A stretch of 64,000 nt of DNA from Papiliotrema nemorosa (GCA_032158125.1 JASKOT010000030.1:1-64000), one strand, 5' to 3'; shown: positions 10,773-24,130, counted from the first letter of the stretch. A program made the numbers and translations. Notes: a model not told the origin generated them from the letters alone.

Positions 10773-13700
10773 TCACCGCGACGCCTGCCTTGCCCTTATA
10801 ATCCTATCCAACGCCTTCTCCAGCTTGTTCGCCTGCACAGTATACGTGCTTCGTTCTCCGTTATACTGTCTACAGTTGTTGAATATCAACCGGGCATCGT
10901 CCAGGAAATCGTCCACACTGGAATAATGATTGTTCTCCAGTTTGTATTCCATAGTAGACAGATCTACATGTCAGCTCGGACCCCACCCGCATGCAGGCAG
11001 CTCACCCATAGGGTTGGTGATCACCTCGTCGTAATCTTGTACGACGTTCCTATCGACAGGCTTGACGAAAGGCCAGGCGGAGGGCTCGTTCTGCAGATCA
11101 TTGAGTACATGCTGGAGTAACACATGATCTGGGTTGCGCCGGGGTTGTCGCAGACTGTGTGGTTAGCTTGAGGCAAAGACGACCAAATAAGCTCACATTT
11201 CGTCAATCTCGGGATTCCAACCGCTTTCAGCTGCTGATCAGTCCACGTTCCTCGACCTGCGACGTGTACACACCAAGGCCTGGGACATCTTGCTTTTTCA
11301 GCACAATCTCTTGACCTGGCTTTCTGTCCCTAAATATCTCAAGACCAGGGCGGACGACATGACTGCGCGAGATGGTCCTGATCTTCGCTAGCACAGCCTA
11401 TCATCAGCACCTCGCACACAGCTAAGCATTTCCACTTACAGCCTTCTGATCCGCCAACATCTGATGAACCTCGAGGTACTTTACCTTCGGCAGCATGGTG
11501 CACTGCATAATGGTTCCTCCCTCATAATCCTTGATGTATCCGACCCAGTTGGCTCTATTGAGGGTAATCTCTTTGGTGAAACCCTGTTTCTTGAAATACC
11601 CCACGGCGTAGTTATCCGCATAAGTGAGGAAATGATTAACAGTGGGTTGATCTCTTCGCACGATATCCTTGAGCGAATTCATCAAGTGAGAGCCGTATCC
11701 CTAAGACTTAGCGCGCGGGTAGAAAGGCTAAGTGGGACCCACCTTGATCTGCTCAGACGAGTCGATGGCACAAAACACAATCTCGGCAAACTCTCTTGCG
11801 TGGAACGGTCGATAGCAGATACCGCCTACTACCTTCCATCCCTTTTTCACAATGGCAACGCTGATATGTTTTTTATCCAGGACGAGTCGAGTGATATATT
11901 CTCGGGGCATTTTGGGTAATTGGCGTTGAAACAGGTTCTTCAGACCTATAAGGAGGATCTTTGATACCGGATCGGATCGAGTCGAAGCCACCACGATGAG
12001 TCGGATCTCGCCCTTCTGCTGTTCTACCATGGCAGGACGAGGCGGTAACTTTGGCTACAACGTTAGCAAGGTCCCACTTTCAGCTTACCAATTCAACTCC
12101 TTCCCATACTTCGACATCGACTCCCGGCGCTGCTCTGCCCAGACCTTCTGCACCATCTTCAACATTGCTCCCCTTTGCCAAGCGACGCAATACTTCATCT
12201 TCCCTTTCCCTTTCCTTTTCTTTGATCACCTCTCGCCTTCGTCTCTCCCCTTCGTCGAGTTGAGGTCGCTGTGCTAGCGGTACATCCTCCTCTTCATCTT
12301 CATCTTCCTCCGCTCCATTCTCCAGCGCGCTGTCGGGCAATCTCCCTGCGACATGCTGATTCCCTTCGGCATCCGTCTCCATGGGTACCAATCCTCTCGC
12401 ACCACGCACCACAGTCCTGGGCTTTGTACCTTTTCCTGCAGTCTTTCCACCTGGTTTCTTGCCATGTTGTTTGGCCTTTGGCGACCCTGTAGACGTGGCC
12501 CCATCCTCATCGGCATTCTCCTCCTCATCTGAACCACTTCTCCTCCTTTTTCTAGGCCGTTCCTCGTCTGAATGGGGTAACAGATCATCATCGTCTCGTG
12601 GCGAGAACGGTGTGGCAGAATCGCGCAGGTCGATATGGGAAGGTAGAATAGCCGCGGGTTTCTTTCCTCCTGTAGGCTTCTGAAAATGTTGAAGTTGTCT
12701 CAAGAGAGACTCTATACTCTCCGGATGAGGGGTAGGAAATTGAGTCAACAGATCTTCGTCCTGCCGCATCAGCGTCAATTCCATCCCGGGGGCGCGACAC
12801 TTACCTGAAGGAGCTCTTCTATCCTTCCTACCACTTTTCCACGCCTGACCTTTTCGTCCTTTGCCAGTCCTGTAGGCCATACATGCCCTGTGTCACCTTC
12901 CCATCCATGTCCACATTCCCCGCAATGAGACCACCAGCCTTCGCTAGTCATACCCGACCCTCTGTATCCCCCTTCCATGGCCATTTGATCCCGAGACACA
13001 AGGACGATATCAGCCCCATTGGGCGGTTGCAATCCCGTACAAGAGCAGTCGGCAGCGGTACAAGCGACGAACCGACCAATCTTGAATGCCTTTTCGCGTT
13101 GGGTCAAGAGTGCGAAATCAGGTACTGAAGCAGGATAGCGGAAACTCGTTGTCGCGCCCGTCGAGTCATCGTCGTCTTCTGCTCCTTCGTCGTCTTCATC
13201 CTCATCCTCAGCTGGAGGCACCGCGTCCTCATCGTCATCATCTTCCTCTTCATCATCATCGTCCTCTTCTTCGCCTTCATCATCCTCTTCATCGCCGTCC
13301 TCCTCATCACCCTCCTCTTCGTCTTCCTCATCATTATCATCGTCTTCCTCTCCTTCGACCCCATCCTCTTCTTCATCTTCTGCCTCACCACCATCTGGTT
13401 GAGTCATGTCCATACCCGTATAATCCGGAACCCCGGTGTCATCCTCTTCTCCAAATAACATCGAAGGATCCATACCCATCACCGCGTCCATATCCAATCC
13501 CTCCATGTCCACATCCATGCCCTGACTCATTGACATCGCAGCATTATCCAACGGAAGGACACTGGTACCCTCCACTCCGCCTCCTTCCAGCTCCCCAGAG
13601 GGCTGTTCATACCCTATCCCTTGTGTCGACTCGAGCAGTTGCATCAAATCATCATTCACCTCGATATCTTCCAATCCCACTCCTTCACCCTCATCGCCAT

Positions 13701-13884
13701 CGGTGATACTCTGCGCATGAGATTGTGTCTGAGATTGGGACTGAGATTGCGATTGAGCCGATTTGACTGGCGACAGGGAAGATGAACCTCTAGATCGAGG
13801 TGAAGCCTCCACGGTGTCACGTCGAGCCGTCGAGGCTTTCTTGGAGCGTGCTGCCGTCCCGCCTTTCTTGCCCTTTGGCGCCAT
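10773..13884 (-). CDS. GCN5: Histone acetyltransferase Gcn5/PCAF type, with bromodomain
   Basis: Exons (minus) 13884-12805, 12760-12089, 12054-11743, 11700-11440, 11397-11274, 11230-11197, 11154-11006, 10963-10773 (940 aa). This is the catalytic subunit of SAGA-type complexes, acetylating H3 tails. The HAT domain (about 595-745) shows [26 protein letters not shown], the acetyl-CoA loop (KGYGSHLM) and [15 protein letters not shown]. The bromodomain (about 840-930) has [23 protein letters not shown] and YNGERS. The N-terminus carries an acidic tract of about 80 residues and a Cys/His cluster ([10 protein letters not shown] ... CGECGHGW) resembling the PCAF N-terminal homology region. That makes it about twice the length of yeast Gcn5. 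An upstream in-frame ATG exists at 13947; MAPKGKKG was preferred. Confidence 0.93.
13170..13400 (-). repeat. Acidic low-complexity tract in GCN5
   Basis: Almost pure TC/CT-rich + strand sequence (GA-rich on the coding strand) encodes a run of Asp and Glu with few breaks. Such tracts vary in length between strains and produce misleading open frames on the other strand. Confidence 0.75.
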
Positions 13885-14320
13885 GGATCTATGAGCGTCC
13901 GTTGACGGGTCAAGCCAGAGGTGTTCAGCCGAATGAAAGATGGTCAAACGTCAAACCGGCTTGTCAACATTGCAATAGGCGCCAGACGTTTCAGAGTCAC
14001 TCGGCGGCGATCGCCGACAAGTGCCAACCTGTCGTCTCCTCTCCAGACACTACTCAAGCTACAATTGCTACTGAAGGGCACTTCAAATCCTCAAAGCTCA
14101 CATGCGCATTGCCTGGTAATACGATGTATATATGCATGTATATAGTACTATGCTGCTGTCCCTGTTGAGCGTGAATCACCATAAACAACAGCAATCTACT
14201 TTATCTGATTGTTCCCGGATACCGTCGGGCGGTCACATTATGCCTGGTGGACCCTTTGAGTGTCCGTTCGTCCGCTCACTCACGCCTTCTGCGCTGTTCC
14301 CCATCGGAAGATAGCCACCT
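13885..14320. other. GCN5 promoter region
   Basis: 436 bp upstream of GCN5 and downstream of the R3H gene. An AT-rich TGTATATATGCATGTATATA lies near 14125-14144, about 240 bp before the GCN5 start; it may be a promoter or 3'-end element. No gene seen. Confidence 0.4.
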
Positions 14321-17300
14321 CTACTCCCTTCGCAACACCTTGGCATACGATGGCGAGCCTTTCGGAGGCGGACCAATGTCGATGCCTGCGGTGACGCTCA
14401 AAGCAGCCAACTTTGCCTCGATCACGTCGACCGCACTCCGGCTGATAGCGTTATCCGCTTCTCCGTCCAATACAGGAGGCACTACAGATGCACCGGTTCT
14501 GACCGAGGCAGAAGACTCGGGCCGGGATATCGTGCTGGCTGTGGGCTGTTTCGGATCGTACAGTGCCCCCGGAGCTTTTGCGCCAGTGTTCCGCCGTGGA
14601 AAGTCGGGATCAGCATCCTGTGGTGAAGGTGTATCCACTCGACCCAAATCTTCCGTCACTCTTGTTGTTTGTGCCGCGACGTGTTGCGGCGGACCACCCG
14701 CACTGGACCCGAGCGTATTTGGAGGCGATCGTACCCCTCTTGATCCCGTACCATTCCATACATTTCCCCTCGGCATCATCTTTGCTCGTTCCACTTGCAT
14801 AGGTTCTGCAATCGAGCCGTTGCGCAAAAGTGGCGGGAAGTCGGACTGATTTGTTGCCATCATTTGCATGGGCATCATGTGGCCCGGCACCGTATAGCTC
14901 GGCATAAACTGCCCTGGCACCGCCTGCATCTGCGCCTGACTTGGCATAAGAGGCATAGGGTGGTACGAGACATTGTTGGCAGCCCAGTCGGGTCGTGTAG
15001 GAAGCTGATGCTGGCCTGGGGCGGGCGGTTGAAGGTTGATGGACGCTTTGCGTTTCGAGGAGCGGGACGAAGTGGTTGTATTGGAAGACTGACATCAGCT
15101 TGATACGACACACGGCGCACGAATCACGTACCGGACTATGACCCCGAGCGGCTTGTCCGTCGCTGGAAGAGGCAAAGAGTGATGTGCCCACAGGCTGACT
15201 CTTCATCCCTTGTTGTCGATACCTCGCACCCGATCCGCCAGTCTGGGCAGGATACATGGCGCCCAGTCTCACACTACTGGTGGCTGATCGAGTACTCGTG
15301 GTGGATCCCCTTGAATGCGGGCGCGAATAGTCCTGATACGATCTAGACGATATACTCGATGATGTCGAACTATGTTGATGCGGAGGAAATCCTGGTCGCG
15401 TGGGAGTGGGCTGCGCAAGCTGATGGTACGGTGAGCCCTGCTGAGGATAGGCATATTGTGGAGGGAATGCTTGAGCGCCTTGTGGTATCATCGGCATTTG
15501 CCCTGGAAGTCCCATCTGACCAGGCGGATAGCCGTATCCCGGCACCATCGGAGGGGCCGGTGCATACATCGATGTTCCATTAGGTGAATCTGATCCTGGC
15601 TGGCTAGGTGGAGAAAACTGTTGCCACGGTTGCGGCGGATACCCGTTTGCGTTGTTATATTGATGATTGTGGTCGATATATGGCTGATTCGGAGCAGTAT
15701 ACATCGGATGTCCTTGCTGTGTGTACCCGTTCTGCGTGGGAGTCGATGTAAATCCACCGTTCTGAACGCCAAAGGCGTACATGTCTTGAACATTCGACTG
15801 ATAATTGTAGCCGTTGTCTGGATGCTGATATACTTGCTGGCCAGGTACATCCTGTCCAGAGGGCTGCCGTTGCTGGTATGCGGATAGAGGCGGAGTAGGA
15901 TCCGGTTGAGGGTGATACAACGAGGCATATACAGGTTGCAACGACGAAGCCACACGCCGCGGTACAAAATCGTCATCTTCGTCGGTTCTAGGTTGTCCTC
16001 GTAGCGTGCGGCCCCTCTGCTCCATCTCATCTGGCGTACTCGCAGGCGCCGTGGCCGAATCAGGCGAGGCGATGGTTTCGCTGTCTTTGAAAATACGCTC
16101 TCGTGCCAAAGCGTAGTTGGCTTCCCTCTCTTCCATCGTCTTGAATCTAGATCCGCTGGCTTCCGAGTCTCCAGCTGCAGACGCGGCTCTCGAACTCGCA
16201 CTACCAGACGAGCCAACCGGGACTCTCTGCATGATCTTGAAGCTTTGTTTAGGGGTAGGAGGTTTGGGTGCCAAATCGGCCAGATGTAACGTCGGTCTAC
16301 CATCAGCCGAAGGATTCTGACGCCCCTGGATCACTTACGTCTTCTCGTCCATTGACCCAATCAGGCCGATATAGATGATACCCTCGGGGCCAGAGATGCC
16401 TCTGAGACCATACCATTCCGCCGCTTTATACACCAACATCCGTTGAAACTTGCTCGTCATGGTGGTCGCAATCGGCGAAGCCATGTTGAAGACGCTAAGC
16501 ATAGTCGCACCGGAAGGAGGGACAAAGATCGATTGTTCCTGATTGACGACTCTACCGATGAAAGCTTCAATCTCTCTCGCAATGAGCAAGATCAGCAGCC
16601 TATCTTTTCCCGCAGCGGCATCGCGTAGTTGTTTCTCTGTCCCCAGGGTCGAGAGGCCGATCTCTGCAGGAGTGACAGGTAGTGCATTGTACGACACTTG
16701 AGAGGGCTGGATCGAGGGCAGTGAGGCGACCGAGGAATGAGTTGTAGGAGGGACTGAGGAGGATTGAGGTGAAGAAGGTAGAGGGTCCGTAGATTCACTA
16801 CGAGAGGGTCGAGATGATTCGCTGGCAAGTGGTGTGAGGCGTCTAGGTCGGTCAGTGATGAGATGAGCAAAGTAGCACGGCAAGACGTACCCGTCATTAT
16901 CGGATAGATTGCCGAGTTCTTCGTCGAGGACAGGCTCAGGACCGTTCTCCCTCACTCCGCCGAGTGCTGCAATCTTGCTATCGGTCACATCCATGACCCC
17001 TCGACTGTTTGGATTGGTTGTGCTAATCTCGACAGTCTCGATGTCTACCGAAGACTCATCATGAACGGGACTGGGCATCGAGAGCGTAGAGGGCTGCAGG
17101 GTGACAGTCATGACACGAGGTGTGCTCGCCGAGACGGGGGCTATTGAGTCGACAGCTGTTCCGTCAGCCCGTGACCTTGACGACCTGCACCCATAAAGTT
17201 TGTTAAAATGGAAAGAGAGATCGGCTCTACTCGAAGAAAACAGAGTAGGAAGGGCAAAGGGCATGAAAGGAAGTGAAGCAAGGCTGAGCCCGGGCTCACG

Positions 17301-17391
17301 CCCCATCTCCTTGCCTTGTGACGCGCAATGCGAACAGACCATAGGGCTACTTACGATGTAGAGAGGGGATAATGGGAGATGCAGCTGCCAT
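14321..17391 (-). CDS. R3H-SUZ domain RNA-binding protein
   Basis: Exons (minus) 17391-17355, 17155-16891, 16842-16339, 16296-15132, 15088-14321 (912 aa). R3H plus SUZ is the core of the R3HDM1/ARPP21 family of single-stranded nucleic acid binding, mRNA-associated proteins. The R3H part (about 195-268) includes KDRLLILLIAREIEAFIGR, SKFQRMLVYKAAEWYGL and GPEGIIYIG. The SUZ part follows with FKIMQRVPVGS and a charged helix (RFKTMEEREANYALARERIF). The remaining 550 residues are Pro/Gln/Tyr/Gly-rich, typical of RNP-granule proteins. The first exon encodes only MAAASPIIPSLH and is followed by a 199-nt intron, the longest in the window; it joins in frame at an acceptor preceded by GCTGAC. A shorter model would start at 17111. 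Confidence 0.85.
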
Positions 17392-17964
17392 CTATACCGT
17401 CCACATGTGGGAAGAGTCGAGTATGCTGGCGGGGATGAAGAGGGAAGATGGGTTTCAGCGAGGGTGGGCCGAGCTTCAAGGGGTCCCGAAGCGTCGGGTC
17501 GCACGACGCAAGGTTTGAACGCTGGCACTGTCGGATGTGCGAAGTGTCAGGCACCTACGCGGTGCTGTCAAGAAGTAAACTTGTTGAGAACAAAGTATGA
17601 AGAAGACGAGAGGAAACGGATGGTCAGTGGTGTATGAGATTTCCCCCGCTGGACGACGCAAAGGGGCGACTGCGAGAGAGGCACTTTGGCGAGGTGACAA
17701 ACCCTCTCGATCCGTGACACTCTCGACGGATCGTGACATGCCATACATCCACTATGGAAATATGGACGGGAGAGCAAACAACGCTCATCCATAGCATGTC
17801 GTTCACACCTACTGGTATACTTCATTATACACCGATGGATGTCGAAGACAAGGAACAATGGGTATATCTAGGGTTTCTTGCCCTCTATCGTACAGTCGGG
17901 AAATACACCCGACCAGTCGTCGGTATTTACAAGTCGTCAAAGTCCATACGGTCGTCTCGTATCT
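17392..17964. other. Intergenic, nothing recognised
   Basis: 573 bp holding the R3H gene promoter and the 3' end of the sirtuin gene. Only short shadow frames. Confidence 0.5.
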
Positions 17965-19846
17965 TTACGTATACCTCTTCTCCCGGCGTTTCGGTATCGC
18001 CCGTTCTTTCGGCTTTACCCCAGCGGTTTGTATTGATGCAGGGTTTCGTGTCGAATGCCGGGTGATCTGTGCTCTCCTCGGTCTCACATTCTCCTTGTCG
18101 CCGGGAGAGCGTGGCGCTACCAAGATCAGTCGATTGGGATCATTCTCATTCTCCAGGTCGGTAGGACATTCAAGTGCACAGGAGGAGAAGAGGTTGCCGC
18201 GACCTGGAGTAGCGGGAACACCAGTGTGAGGTATCGGATCACTCAAAGTCCGCTTCTTTGAGGGCGACAAGCCGATCTCCGAAACAGGAGAAGGTGGAGC
18301 GTTGAAGCGGCGTTTCGAGGGAGTAAGAGGTGCCATGACAGGGGAACTGGGCGCTGAAGACAGAGGAGATGAGGGGGGAGTAAGCTCATCCTCCGACTCG
18401 TCGGCGCGGGTAAAGCTCGAAGAGTTGAAGCGGGGAGGTGAGTGTGATGGTCTAGGTGTCGGGAGCTGCTGGCGAGGTGCTGCTGCTTTGGTGGATTTCT
18501 TGGTCGCTGCAAAGTCAGAATGACCCCCGTGATTGAAAAGCATACTCACCTTTGGCTTTGCCGACTGCAATAGGCTTGGACTTTGCTTTCGACTTGATAG
18601 CAGGGGTATTCTTGATGACGTCGCCTTCCAACCTCGTTTGCAACTCCCAATCTGTCGGCCTGGCGTGCTTCCAGTCCTCCTCGACTTTGTTGACCCAAGC
18701 ATCGGTCTCCCCCTGTATATGCACATCGATCACATCCTCCCATTCCTTTGTAGGTGGGGTCAAGTTGATAAACACCACCAGACCCTTCTTTGCGTGAACA
18801 GCCTTGGCGAATTCTCTGACGACGCGCTTGAGACCGTGTACCTTGAGCGAAGTACCCATCACGAGCAAGATGTCGGGTCTTCTTCCAAGATCATACGCTT
18901 GCAGCCCTCCAATCTCTTCTCCAAGCGGGTGAGGTTCATCGTACAAGACTATCGAGGGCCGTAACGACCCGATAGGCAAGGCCCTAGCCGCTCTATTCAC
19001 CCTGCCCTCGCCTAGGAGTTAGCACCGACTGGATGATATCTGCGCAACCTACACCTCTCTTCACAAGCAGGACACCAAGGTGCGTTTCCCTCTCTAAACA
19101 TCTCCATCCATTCTTCTCTCGCCTCAAAATCCTTCATACACAATACACATCTCACTCTGCCCAAATCCCCATGCATCTCCACATTCATCGTCGACATTTT
19201 CTTAAACCCATTCCCTCTTCCTCCACTCTCCAGCCCCACCCTCCTTTCCAACCCATCGATGTTTTGCGTATAACTCCGGAGTAATTTCCCCTTTGTATGT
19301 AAACGATGGATGAAATGGTGTGTTCGCGTCGGTTGAGCTTTCGTACATGACAATGCGAGCTCCGCAATGAATGTATAGAACAGAGAGGTCGTTTCGGGAG
19401 CATTGAATAATCCGGAAGAGAATAGATCTTTTCCCGTGAAGAAGGCATCGGGGTACCGCTCCTTTACCAAATTGTACAAACCGTCATTCGATCGGAAATC
19501 CTGCTTGTAAACAAACAACTCCCCTGCATAGGATATAGCTCACGGGTATACCGCTAGAGCAAGAAATACCTGCACCAGAGATGACTACAGCTCGACGACA
19601 TCGAGCCACAGCCAAGGAAACGTCGTGTAGAGCTCTTCTTTGCGCGAGCGAGTCGGGTCCAGAAGACGCCAAGATGGTCCCAAGAGGCAAGGTAATCATA
19701 GGTCGGACCGTCCCCTTTCCATCCTCGTCTCCATCAAGATTGAGTGTCGGTCCAAATAGATCTTTCAGAGGTTGTGGCTGGAGTTGTTTTTGCGGCCGTT
19801 TGGACGTTGTAGCCCGTTTCGAGGGCTTTTCCGCGATCTGGACCAT
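17965..19846 (-). CDS. HST3: Sirtuin NAD-dependent histone deacetylase, Hst3/Hst4 type
   Basis: Exons (minus) 19846-19544, 19500-19053, 19011-18550, 18506-17965 (584 aa). Hst3/4 remove acetyl from histone H3 K56 after S phase. The NAD-binding motif (AVVISGAGISCSSGIPDFRS), the catalytic region (YTQNIDGLERRVG ... NVEMHGDLGRVRC), a zinc site with CVLC and CPAC pairs, and LRPSIVLYDEPHPLG plus VMGTSLKVHG are all present. The C-terminal 190 residues are Ser/Pro/Lys-rich with repeated SP sites, suggesting cell-cycle phosphorylation, as known for yeast Hst3 turnover. Assignment to Hst3/4 rather than Sir2/Hst1 rests on the DFRSNDGLY and IVLYDE motifs and on the overall layout. Confidence 0.88.
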
Positions 19847-20284
19847 GTCTGGTCGACCAAGATGGACGTGAATACGGGCGAAAGACTCAAGTAGGCCAAT
19901 GCAAGTGGTCCAAAATTCGATCCGCCTATGCAAGAGGGCGATGCGACCGAGAGCCGGTGTTCAAAGAGTCAAGGACGGGTGATGTTGAAAGGAAAGAGAC
20001 CAAGGAGGGAAGGAAGGGAAGAGGAACAGACTGGTTATTTACATTTGGGAGAAGGGGTCGGGGTGGGGGTGGTGGCGTCTCTCTTGTGTCCCTTCCTTCG
20101 CGTCTCCCTTCACGCGTCTCATGTCACATTCCACCCTTCACTTCACCTCATGCAGCGACAGAGCGACAGCTATGGTAGCATACAAGTAGATGGCAACAGC
20201 GACAACCTCTATCCGTATTACTATGCTACAAGAATCGCTACACTCTTCATACAACTCGACGCAGACGGCACCTTCCCCCTCAGT
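19847..20284. other. Intergenic, nothing recognised
   Basis: 438 bp: HST3 promoter and BDP1 3' flank. A + strand frame here (19928-20590) is antisense read-through into BDP1. Confidence 0.5.
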
Positions 20285-23200
20285 CTACACCATTACCTCG
20301 TCTCGATAATCGTCCAAATTGATATCCTCTTCTTCCTCTTCTTCGTCTACCTTTTCATCCTGACCTTCGTGATCGTATTGTCCATAAACACCATCTCCCT
20401 CTGCACCTTCGTCATAATCATCGTCGGCCTTTTCGTTATCGTAATCATCCTTTCCATCTTCAAAGCCATCATTGTCAAACGCTTGCAGGCCGTCCTCTCC
20501 AACGTGAATGGGCGCAGGAACGACGTTGTCTATGACTTCTCCCGCATCGAGTCGTTTGAGTATAGCAACGTCTGCCTGACACTGCTGTAAAAAGGCGATC
20601 TCCGCCTCGAAATTCGTCTCGTCGTCGTATCCAGCAGCTTTGGCGAGGTAGTCCTTGTCTAGCATTGTCAATATTACGCTACCTTGGGCAGACTCACCAA
20701 TGTCCATACGCCGTGATACAGCCGCAGCATAACGTTTCGGGTCGAGTTTTGCCTCCTTGTTCATCTTCTTCTTGAGCTGAAGCTGGGTCCTGCCCGGGAA
20801 CGCGGTCTGCAACATGAAAGGATTCTCCCCAAAAGTCGGTAGAGCCTATCGCCATCAGCCTTGACTCTGACTATGCGGCGACTCACCACTTCGTAGAAGA
20901 ACTCTGTCTCGTCGGCATTCCATCGAGCGGCCGGACGAGCTTTTCTAAACGTATTCTGGTTCACTAACCGAGTAGCGCTATCCGCCTCTTGAACCTCTCG
21001 AGTGTCTTCTCCACGTCGAATAGCCTCCTGTTGTCGTTCTCGAGCATCCATCCAAGCATCTGCACCGTCCTCTTCATCATGCAAGGCATCCCAAACAATC
21101 TCCCCATTCTCATCTCGCATCCGATCAAAGTCGTCGTTATCCTCTTCATCCGGATCATCTGGACGATGTCCAAAGGCAGCCAATTCATCCTCCTCGACCG
21201 GTTCAGCGGGTATCTCCTCCTCATCCAACAACGGCTCCAAAAAGAAAGGCCGCTCTCCGTCCCCTTCCTGTCCTTCACCATCACCATGGACCGCTTCCCC
21301 ATCCCCAATCTCAGCATCGTAACCCTCTCCATGTCCCCCTTGGCCCGCCTCATTCTCACCGGGCAGCTCGATGCGGGGAGGTTGTTCCCTCATGATCGGT
21401 TCCTCTTCTCCAGGCGGGGGCGGGGTCAATCGATCAGGATGTATCTCAAACTCCTCCTCAGAGTCTGGCTCGTCCTCTGAAACGTCATCCTCCGGATTCC
21501 TTCCCTCCTGTCTTGCCTCTTCCCGTCTTTGTTCCCTATTGGCATTTTTCAATGAACGCAATTTCCGCCTGATAATCTGCTGTCTCTCCCACCGTATCCA
21601 GTCCTTCTCCACCTTTCTCACAGCCTTTTGTTTGCCCAGATCGTGATGAAATTGCGCCAAGACACCTGCTCGTTCTGAGACTCGTCCATGAGTCACCTTG
21701 GTGGCCAAGTCGGCCATGGTGAACAGATTGAGATCCGCCTCTTCGTCCACAATCCCGCCTGCCTGGAGCTCGTCGAGACTGGGCTGGAGGAACCGGGTCC
21801 GATCGGCTTTCGACTTTTTCTCAGCCTTTTTGTTTCGTTTGGTCTCGACTGCAGCCTCCTCGTCTTCGTTTTCCCCTTCAGCGAGTGTAGAAGGCGATTT
21901 TCGCTTGGCCTTTTTGGGTCGGGCCGACGCGTTGCCTGTTGCATCCGCCGTGTCTTCGGTTGCAGACTTCTTCTTGGATTTCCGTTTACGCTTGGGTTTT
22001 GCGACTGCCCCATCGTTTCCTGGTGCTTCCACATCTTCGCCCTCACTTGCGGCTCGCGTCTTCTTGCGGACCTTAGGTTGAGCACCTGTAGTCTTTGCCG
22101 TTTTTGCCGACTTGACCGGCTCCGCCTCGTCATCATCGTTGAGTTCATCCTCTTCTGCCTGACTGTCGCCATACGCGGAAGGCGAGGCTGCAGCGCTCGA
22201 ACTTCGAGAAAGAAACAGACGATCGGGCGACTTGCCTTGAACGGAAGGTGATCTAGAACCTCCATCCATCGCCTCGTCCTCAGATGCTGGTACCTCCTCG
22301 GGTTGAGCCAGCTGCACAGCCACAGCTGTGGAACTGGGTGATCGAACTTTCTTCCCATTGCCGCCAGCGCTTCTTTGTTCCGCATCGGATCCAAAATCAG
22401 ACTGCACGGTACCGTCAACGGCAGGACTGGGTGGGCGGACCTCTGGCTCATAATCGCCCATGTCGACGTCACCGAAATCGATCTGTGTATCATGATCCAT
22501 GTTTGCGTCTGGTTGAGCGGCAATATCTACTTCCTGCTCATTTTCCTCAGCCTGATTGACCGGTGTAGGGTCCGCTGATATCGCTTCCTGCTCCGGGGCT
22601 GTCGGTGGCTCTGAGAGTGCCGGTGGCCGGAATTGAGAGGGTGGGTCCGCCGGTGTAGCCTGTCGAGACAGAGATCTCCGCAGTGCAGCTTCTCCCTCTG
22701 GTCCAACTTCTGCTCCTGTGATTCGCGCCATCATCCGCCGTCTTCGCTCAAGTATAGCCTCTCGATCCGTTGCCGATGTCGCAATCTTCTGTACCGCCGT
22801 CGGGGTGGCCTGTTCCAGCTTCTCAACAATGGCAGCGACGGGATCTGGCTCTGTCGGAGTGTTATCTTGCAAGGACGAATCCGTTTCCACAGCTCTGGCC
22901 TCCTCTGCTACGGGCTGATCCTCGAGCACACGATTACGAGGAGCATCGGGCAACTTGGACGGCCCCGCCTGGTGTAAAGTTTCCTGATCCATAAACTCAT
23001 CCGGAACGGGAGTCATCGAAGGACCACGGGTCGAAGCGGATCTAGCAGACCTAGAAGGGATTCTTCCTGGCGAAGGTCTCGTCCATCCATTCTCCGCATG
23101 AGCCCTCGCAGCCTGCAACAGAGCAGAAGGCCCTTTTCTCGCGGTACCAGGTGTCTGCCTCCCACCTGGGGAGAAGGTTCCACCTGGAGTCATTGACCGC

Positions 23201-23855
23201 CTTGCTCCAAGTGACAGTGTGTCTCTTGCGCGAAAGTCGGGAGTGGTAGACGGTCTCGGACCTGGTGTGCGCGAGAGTGGGCGGTTTATCCCGGATGGAA
23301 AGTCTGAGCGAGGTGGGTTGGACATCCCTCGAGCTGGAGGAGACGGTTCGACAGATTCCGAACGTCCCGTTTGGACACTGGGAGGTAGACCAAGGGGGAC
23401 ATGACGGGGTGAGGGTTTCGTAATGGCAGGTCTGGGTCCAGGGAGGGTAGCCGTAGTCAATAATGCCTTGGTTTTCGACTGCGAAGGAGGCTTGGTGTAA
23501 TTCTCATCTGTCCTGGAGGTCGTGGGCAGCTGGGAAGGTAAAAGTGAAGGAGACGGCCGTATAGAAGGGGATTGAGATGGATCTCGATGGTCGGTATCTT
23601 GGGGAGTAGCAATGACAGTATCCTGTGTCGAATGCGTCATGCCTTGCGACAGAGCAGGCATAGCCACACTCGAGCCAGATTGTGAGCTCCTCCTGAGATC
23701 TCCATTCTGGCCAGACTTCAATCCTTGGCTCGCGGAAGAAGGGCCGGCTTGAGATGGACCAGGTTGTTTCCGTTTATTCGGCTTGAACTTCTGTTGACTC
23801 GCTATACTGTCAGCACGGAATCCTTACAACACCTGAACATACGAAGACGAAGCAT
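20285..23855 (-). CDS. BDP1: TFIIIB subunit Bdp1 (B'')
   Basis: Exons (minus) 23855-23843, 23801-20887, 20845-20698, 20658-20285 (1149 aa). Bdp1 joins Brf1 and TBP to recruit RNA polymerase III at tRNA and 5S genes. The diagnostic SANT domain (about 962-1015) reads RWNADETEFFYE ... FPGRTQLQLKKKMNKEAKLDP, cut by an intron after FYEV. An N-terminal MLRLPSQQKFKPNKRKQ matches the start of other fungal Bdp1 proteins. About 900 residues between are disordered with many SP sites and KKxK clusters; the C-terminus is very acidic. Exon 1 is 13 nt. It is divergent from NDUFB8. Confidence 0.88.
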
Positions 23856-24130
23856 GGTACATCACACCTGTCTCTCTGAGTCTGTCGCGATGGCCGTGAT
23901 GTAGTAGGTGCTAGAGTCGATATCGCATATATGTCAATAACAAACCAGTCACGGAAAATCGCGTCCAAATCAGACCACAAGAGTTCATCCTCGGACTCGG
24001 GTGGCAACAAAAACATCAGAATAGGCACCCCAACCACCGTGTCATCTAGGCGTGCAATCTTCCCTTCCATTCCCCTCGCTCATGATACGTCCACCATCTC
24101 TCTCCCATTCCCTCTTTATACACTTCAAAA
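23856..24130. promoter_or_regulatory. Divergent promoter, BDP1 / NDUFB8
   Basis: 275 bp between the two starts. No TATA box stands out. Confidence 0.4.

Noticed and set aside
13086..13706. 206-aa His/Leu/Pro-rich open frame on the + strand
   Set aside because: Antisense to the acidic GAA/GAT-rich part of GCN5; the composition is forced by that tract.
15488..16303. 271-aa minus-strand frame in the R3H-SUZ gene
   Set aside because: Out-of-frame reading of the Pro/Gln-rich exon; the called frame carries the SUZ motif and splices cleanly.
21693..22523. 276-aa minus-strand frame inside BDP1
   Set aside because: Same strand, different frame of BDP1's long exon; Arg/Ser-rich shadow with no motif, whereas the main frame continues to the SANT domain.
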